This document shows, piece by piece, positions 55,899 to 64,000 of a DNA stretch of 64,000 bases. Below the pieces are notes generated by a model. The model did not search any database. It saw nothing but the letters and a program-made list of their open reading frames with translations, and was not told the DNA's origin. How positions within the stretch are numbered: the first letter of the stretch is position 1; each line of letters starts with the position of its first letter. The translations under genes were made by a program, and so were the position numbers. The DNA is from Thunnus maccoyii (lineage: Eukaryota; Chordata; Actinopteri; Scombriformes; Scombridae), in NCBI RefSeq assembly GCF_910596095.1, contig NC_056546.1, positions 12,859,925 to 12,923,924 on the forward strand, given 5' to 3'.

Positions 55899-56666
55899 TC
55901 TCTGAACTTACTCTACATATTTATTGTTTGGAAACTTATTTGAGCTAATAAGAGCTTTCTGTATATTTTTTCTCTCCTTTTTTTGTGGTTTTTGTTAATT
56001 ATTCTCTCAATCTTGATGAAGACATGTTGCACAGAAACACTGTTGCTATGAGGAAAGAACCAACCATGACCATCAGTGGAAAAGTTTACTTATGTTGTTG
56101 CGTGCGATTTAGTACCTCATCTGGATGCCTAAAACCTGGTGCTTTTTTTGGGCAGTGAGACACATTCAAAGTCATGACATGAACCGCGAGCTACACTTGT
56201 CTCATTGTTATTTCCCGCTTCCTTTTGTCCCTTTTATTCCTTATAGCATACGTTGTTAAGGTCACCCTCACGGTACACGTCAATTCACCTCCTCTGTAAC
56301 GCCTCTTTGTTGTCATTCTGTGAAACCCATCTTTAATTTTTTTGATTAAGGTCGTTGTGAGAGACTGCAACATTATAAAACCAAAGCTGACTGAAAAAAA
56401 AGAAGAAAAAAACACAAGTTGTTGTTACTTTTTTTTTTTTTTTTTTTGCCGTGAATGTTTGCATTTTTGTTTTGTTTTTTTCCTTGCCATTGCGTACTGT
56501 AACCCCTTTCGTGTTTCATTCAAGTCATACACGTTTTGAGCATCACCCTGTATGTTGCTTTGTATTTATGCAATAGTTGCAGTTGTGACTATGATGGTTT
56601 GTGGATTTAGGCCTGACTTCACTATACAGAGTGTAACGCAAAGAACAGGCAAAATAAGGAAAAAAA

Positions 56667-56672
56667 AATAAA
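56667..56672 (+). terminator. zranb1: zranb1 distal polyadenylation signal
   Basis: AATAAA 1.66 kb after the stop codon; the zranb1 3' UTR is known to be long in other vertebrates. Confidence 0.4.
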
Positions 56673-56973
56673 GGAAAACCTTTTTGAATGTCCAACTAAA
56701 CTGTTTCCTGTCTGATATTCCTCAGCTGACAACAATGCTTCATGCACCAAAGATAATTCTGTGATTTTACAAGTTTTGCACTACACTTGTGTCTTTTAAT
56801 GTGACTGTTACTTTCACAGGAAGAGACTTTATAAAGTTCCTGAAGCAGAAGTTTCTAACTTCACAATGTGCACCTCGATTTCTAGCACCCTCTAGTGGAT
56901 ATAAATATACTTAATATACACTTGTAGTAGAAGCAGGTCAATTGAAGGTCATAAATCATTAACAAACAAATCT

Positions 56974-57870
56974 GGGTAAAACTTCATTGTAACCCCATTA
57001 TTTAGCATTTACAAGCAGTATATAAATAATAATTAATATATTGTATTTGCAAGCAGACAGGACATTTTTAAATGTCTAATCATGTATTTGTTCATTGTAA
57101 CTTCTATAAAGCGTCCGTAACTGGTATATAAATGGTTAAAGAATGTTATCAGTATATAGCTACCGTCATATTTAATGATATTTTACTCACATGAGTAAAT
57201 CTTTGTTATAAAGCATTGATTAACTGTTTAAACACACAAACAGATCATCTCACAGGCGGATTTTAAAACGGTTTTTAAATATTTTCAGAACTCATGAAGA
57301 CGTTGCGTTTTGAAATAGTTTGTAGGGCTGCAACCAGAAATTATTTTCAATATGGATTTTCCTAAATGATTTTTTTTTTTTTCCAGTAATCATTTAATTG
57401 TTTGGAATGAAGAAGAATGTCAGGAAATAGTGAAAATCACAGTTTCCCGTAATCCAGACTGATGTGTTCAACTTACTTTTTTGTTCAACCAACTATCAGA
57501 AGCCAAATATTCAGTTATCATAAAGAAAACCAGCAAATATTCATGTTAGAATATTCAGTGAGGTGACATTTTGGCATTTTTTGCTTAAAAAATGGCTAAT
57601 CGGTTGTCAAAATAGTTTCAATAAAGATTAAATTTCTGTTGATTGACAAATCGATTATCTCACTGATCGTCGTATTGAGCTTAAAAAGTCATGCTGTAAA
57701 GTGCAGAGCTGAGGGGAACAGCATAGATGTGTGACAATTACATAAAAATAATCAGTAACATTGTTAGTATAAAAATATTGGTCACAGGCACTTTATACCA
57801 TCAATATATAAACTGTATCTACAGCTTTATACTACTTATAAATGCTAAATAGTGGGGTTTAAGTGTTACC
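56974..57870. mobile_element. Inverted-repeat element with a nested insertion
   Basis: Left arm GGGTAAAACTTCATTGTAAC then CCCATTATTTAGCATTTACA; the right arm is its reverse complement (AAATGCTAAATAGTGGGG and AAGTGTTACC). Arms of about 50 bp. Non-coding. The interior is interrupted by the repeat at 57327-57668. Confidence 0.7.
57327..57668 (+). repeat. Interspersed repeat nested in 56974-57870
   Basis: Begins AGGGCTGCAACCAGAAATTA and ends GATTGACAAATCGATTATC. Same family and orientation as 19503-19862 (shared blocks include AATAGTGAAAA and GGCATTTTTTGCTT). Confidence 0.65.
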
Positions 57871-57944
57871 TATATGGACATATACAAATCACACAATAGA
57901 GATGTCTTTACTATTAATAACAGAGGTCGTTTAGAGGATTTTGG

Positions 57945-58300
57945 CAACACTTTATAATAGGGAAACAAATAATATTCCTGTTGCTCACCATAAACAAATG
58001 ATCAAGTCACTATATGTGATTAGTTTAAACTTAATAGTCAATTACAGTTACTTCATACATTAATTAGCAGTTTTTATAAGACAATATAAGGTTAAAGCAT
58101 GATACAATACATCCGTCTAGTGTTGATAGCTTGTAAACGTGGCATAAAGATTGTCGGGTCACGGAGCATCATGTAGATGTTTGCATCTGACAACCGGTTT
58201 GATAAAAGAAAAACGCAGCTTCACTTCTTATAAATGCTAAATATTAGCATAGAGCATGTACTTAACATTAATGACCAGGGTCTCTTGGAGGATTTTTAAC
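57945..58300. repeat. Probable related inverted-repeat fragment
   Basis: Starts GGCAACACTTTATAATAGGG, a terminus resembling that of the neighbouring element (GGTAAAACTTCATTGTAA). The right end is unclear. Confidence 0.35.
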
Positions 58301-58387
58301 CCCTTTAAATGACTGAAGTGTCCAGGAAAGAAAAAAAAAAACGCCACAAACTTTCCACAGAGCCTATCATCAATCAGAACAGTATGT

Positions 58388-58397
58388 TTTATTTATT
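58388..58397 (-). terminator. ctbp2: ctbp2 polyadenylation signal (two overlapping AATAAA)
   Basis: AATAAATAAA on the minus strand, 1.6 kb after the ctbp2 stop. It is the farthest good signal before the intergenic repeats begin. Confidence 0.45.
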
Positions 58398-58687
58398 GTT
58401 TCCAGCTGCACTGTATGCTATATGTTCACCTTGTACAAGAAACAAATACAAACACTCACACTAAAAACCAAACAGCCTTCTCTTGCTAACGTCACAGGGC
58501 TAAAGGGATGGACGATGCCTCAGAGAGCCGCAGCTGGCTTTCATTTAGAGCAGAAAAACAAAGAAGAAACTAAAAGGAGGAGAGGGCGGGTCCGTCACAT
58601 AAGACTATGATTATAAGAACATTTAACAAGGCAATACAAATCTAACAGGACTGAAAACCTTGAACATCAAAAAACGAACATTTGATA

Positions 58688-58733
<46 letters not shown>

Positions 58734-60003
58734 ACCACAATGGAGAAATAGGTGGAGACGTGAAAAGCAATAATCCAGACTTGTTGTTTTTTTTTTCTCT
58801 TTTCTGTTCAGATTTGGACAAATATGATGGTTAATCAATTTTTTTTTTTTTTTTTTCCTGAGTCAGTGACAGATTTCCTGTTTTTGTTTTTCCAAACACT
58901 CTCCGTCCTCGCTAGCTGGTGCTGCAATGTACTGTAGGTCCTTTGGATGCAAACAGATAATATTTGGGACACTGTTCATAACAATAACCAAATATTTCAG
59001 GTACCTCAGTTCAGTAGAGTTGGAAAAACAGCAATATTTAATTGAGGTGACAAACACTCAACTTACAATATCTAACTATGAATGGCAGTCTTTTTTTCCA
59101 TTTTTCTTTTCTTTTTTTTTCTCTTTTTTTTGGTTTAAAAGGGTCTTTTTTTTTTTTTTTTTTTTTTTTACCTCATAAGCCGAAATATTCTTCCAGGAGC
59201 TGGCATTTACCGCCTGACATCTTTCCTCTACATTCAGGGGCCACCGGCCTCGACGATTGAGAGCTGAGCAAAGATGGAGTCCAGATTTCCGAACAAGACG
59301 GCGGATGTTGCTGTTGTCATCAGCTGACTTTTTCCCGTCTGCTAAACATACGTGTTAACTGTAAATCCATTCACTTTCACACACTGAAGAACAGAAAAAA
59401 AAACAGATATCATTCACTTGCAACAGAAACACAGAATATAAGATAAACAGAAGAAGTAAAAAAAGAAAAAACAAAACAAAACAAAACAAAAAAAAAACAC
59501 GAGACATGTTTGTGCTGAAATGGGTGAAGTTGAGGAGGGAAAAGGAGGCTTGATTGGTCATTAATGACGTCATTGTCCTCTCAAGCGCTTCCTTTAAATC
59601 AGGGAGGGTGGATCATATTTCCATCCTGCACGTGGTAATGTCAACGTGTCCCAGAAGCCAGGAGGAATCTCCCTAAAATATACTCAAAAATAAAACATAA
59701 AAGTATCACTTAAATCAACAAGAAACAAAAACAGATATGGAGGGAGGATCAGATGTTCTGCGCCTAAGTTTGACAGTCAGTCCCATCTCTGCGTGGCAGC
59801 TCGTGTGTGTTTAACATCCACTGTCCTCGCTCGGGCTTTAGTGGTTTCACACAAAAAGAAAAGAGTGTGAAACGTTACCCGGCAGGTAGTCTGCTGGTAG
59901 GTTCAGACGGCTGAAGTCAAGCGTAGAGTCGGATGGTTGAGTTGCTGGGTTTTTATAGTTTTAACGTCGGTTTTTAGCCCCCTGCTCGGCTACAGCAGCA
60001 GTC
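58398..60003 (-). other. ctbp2: ctbp2 3' UTR
   Basis: 1.6 kb with several homopolymers: 41 A at 58691-58731, T runs at 58839-58857, 59149-59169 and a set of AAAAC units at 59466-59495. In the transcript these are U- and A-rich blocks. No coding features. The end is inferred from the double AATAAA. Confidence 0.5.
58691..58731. repeat. Poly-A run (41 A)
   Basis: 41 consecutive A on the plus strand, hence poly-U in the ctbp2 3' UTR; no retroelement body is recognisable beside it. Confidence 0.9.
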
Positions 60004-62403
<2,400 letters not shown>

Positions 62404-64000
62404 CTACAAACACACACACATCAGTTTTTAAAAAAAGAAGTGTTCAACATATCAGTATGTGTGGCTTTTATACAGATTATACACCAAAGAGGTGCTGTCA
62501 CCGGCTCCAAGCTGCGTAGGAAGAATTTTTTTTTTTTTTAACCCATATCCATCTAAACAAATGCTTTACAGATAAAGACAGACAGGATAACAAAAGACTT
62601 TGCAAAGGAAGATGACATTTAATTGACACTAATCCCTTCATGTTCACAGCAGCTTTTATTCAGGATATAAGAGAAACTAGCATATAAGCGATGATGCAGA
62701 TGAACATGTCAGGATTTTCTTTGAGAAGCTAACAAAGCATATAGTGGAAACATATTCACTTGTAGAGCACTTGTACATGGTTCAAATCATTATGAGACCA
62801 CTGAATTTACTGTAGCACAACCTGCAGTTCAATAAATGCCCTCCAGGTGGCAGCAGGGATCAGCAAAAGACTGAGTGCAAGGATGTACAAGTGTTTGAAA
62901 AACCTTAACAGTGCTTGTTCTTGTATTAATCATGCTAGGGGACAAAAATCTGTTCACACAACCACATTAGAAAGCTAAAAAAAACCCTTTCAATTTTAAA
63001 GTGAAGATTTGGGGGTTAAGGGAAGTCTCCAGGGAATGTAAGTCATGCAAATTGCTCTTAAATGACAAAGACTTCCTCTCAAGTTGGACACTCACTTTCT
63101 TAGTAAGCAGTCCCATGAACTCGACATGGTGCTGTTTAGTCTCGGGAGCATGATGTGACTAGCTTAGCTACTGATTCACCCGGGCTGGTTAACTCACATG
63201 CCTGGCCTGGCAGCCCACTCAGCTGGCAAATGTGACTTGGCCGGTCAGTAGCATTCCTTGGCTCGTCATAGCTGCTTTGTAGGCAACTCACAATAGTAGC
63301 GGTGTGCTGCTCAGAATGAGCAAGTGCACAAATATATCATGAGTGTTGAAAATAGTATGTTGGATTATAGCCTAGTAGACCTTACATTTGAAGAGAAATA
63401 CATATTTTTATAGCACCTAAGTGCTATGAAAAGAAGTTTACTGGTTTATATAAAACATTACTGTGCTCTGTTTGGTTCAAATGTATTTATTTTTCTATTT
63501 TTACTGAAAGAAAAAGTACACAATTAACGTTTTTTCCAACCTCAAAATCACTATGTTAGGCTTGTTTTCTGTGAAGAACATGCACAAGAACACAGTTTGC
63601 ACACACTGTAATACAAAAAGACCACCATTCACCCCCCTCCTGCCCCCGTTATTCTGGAGCCATAAGGATTATTTCTTTGGGTGTGCATGTTCCGAGCACC
63701 TTTACACTTATTAAAAGGTTGTTTAAACAGCCTGTAATTGCGAGTTGCCTACAAAGGAGCGCTGGCAGCTGAGGAATGCCACTGGCCGGCCAAGTCAGCT
63801 GCCAGTCTGCCGGGTGAAAGCTGTGCTACCAACCTTGGGGAATCTTAGTGAGGAGAATGTGCAACCTGCTTTGGAGGGTAATGAGAAAAAAGCTCCTGCC
63901 AACTCTGGTTTATGAGTTCTTTATGAGTTGTAGGTTTTGTGTCAGCCTCTCAAACCATAAATTGTGTTTAATAGTGACAGTAAAATCTGGCTTATATAAA
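62404..64000 (-). other. ctbp2: ctbp2 intron (partial), with a long inverted repeat
   Basis: No further ctbp2 exon is visible up to the window edge. The main feature is the inverted repeat at about 63161-63835. Confidence 0.6.
63161..63835. mobile_element. Unassigned inverted-repeat element
   Basis: Left arm about 63161-63300: TTCACCCGG, GACTTGGCCGGTCAGTAGCA, TTGTAGGCAACTCACAAT. Right arm about 63735-63835 is its imperfect reverse complement: ATTGCGAGTTGCCTACAAAG, TGCCACTGGCCGGCCAAGTC, CCGGGTGAA. The arms are about 100-140 bp and the spacer about 430 bp is AT-rich and non-coding. The family is not one I recognise; no clear target-site duplication. Confidence 0.6.

Larger units (their letters stand above)
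55010..56690 (+). other. zranb1: zranb1 3' UTR
   Basis: Follows the stop codon; contains a TG repeat (55867-55895), T runs and two AATAAA signals (55337 and 56667), so short and long transcripts are likely. No coding features. Confidence 0.55.

Noticed and set aside
63100..63900. Another ctbp2 exon near the right edge
   Set aside because: No part of the expected dehydrogenase sequence appears on the minus strand; the GC-rich parts are the arms of an inverted repeat.

Overview
This window is vertebrate nuclear DNA, almost certainly from a ray-finned (probably percomorph) fish. Genes are split by GT-AG introns, the background is AT-rich, and introns and spacers hold many teleost-type short inverted-repeat DNA elements, LINE remnants and a tRNA-derived SINE. 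There is no operon, phage, plasmid or CRISPR structure. Four protein-coding genes can be read exon by exon, all splice phases closing: eef1akmt2 (minus, 9060-15792), abraxas2 (plus, 17601-26251), zranb1 (plus, coding 31671-55009) and the 3' part of ctbp2 (minus, 60004-62403, continuing past the right edge). From memory, this is the order and orientation of the human 10q26.13 block (FAM53B, EEF1AKMT2, ABRAXAS2, ZRANB1, CTBP2).

Layout. 1-8.8 kb: no coding exon recognised. A GC-rich patch at 5.26-5.50 kb sits where the fam53b promoter would be expected, and a nested transposon pair lies at 5.8-6.5 kb. 8.85-15.8 kb: eef1akmt2, an eEF1A-lysine methyltransferase of 237 aa in six coding exons, with three TTAA-bounded inverted-repeat elements in its introns. 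15.8-17.6 kb: a divergent (head-to-head) spacer holding LINE debris, including a fossil RNase H domain, and a ZNF143-like motif 63 bp before the abraxas2 start codon. 17.6-28.55 kb: abraxas2 (450 aa, nine exons) and its long 3' UTR. 29.87-56.7 kb: zranb1, with a CCAAT-containing promoter, a noncoding first exon, nine coding exons (761 aa) and a long 3' UTR; its introns hold a perciform-type repeat, a SINE and a rearranged L1 retrotransposon. 56.7-58.4 kb: intergenic repeats. 58.4-64 kb: ctbp2 3' UTR, last four coding exons and part of an intron.

Functional links. Abraxas2 is the scaffold of BRISC, a K63-specific deubiquitinase complex. Zranb1 (Trabid) is itself an OTU deubiquitinase with K29/K33 and K63 preference. 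CtBP2 is an NAD(H)-dependent transcriptional corepressor, and Eef1akmt2 methylates elongation factor 1A. The four are neighbours by ancestral synteny; nothing in the sequence shows shared regulation. I found no clearly novel biological system. The unusual material is repeat architecture: exon 2 of eef1akmt2 squeezed between two inverted-repeat elements, long foldback elements inside transcribed introns, an unassigned long inverted repeat in ctbp2, and family-specific changes such as enlarged linkers in zranb1.
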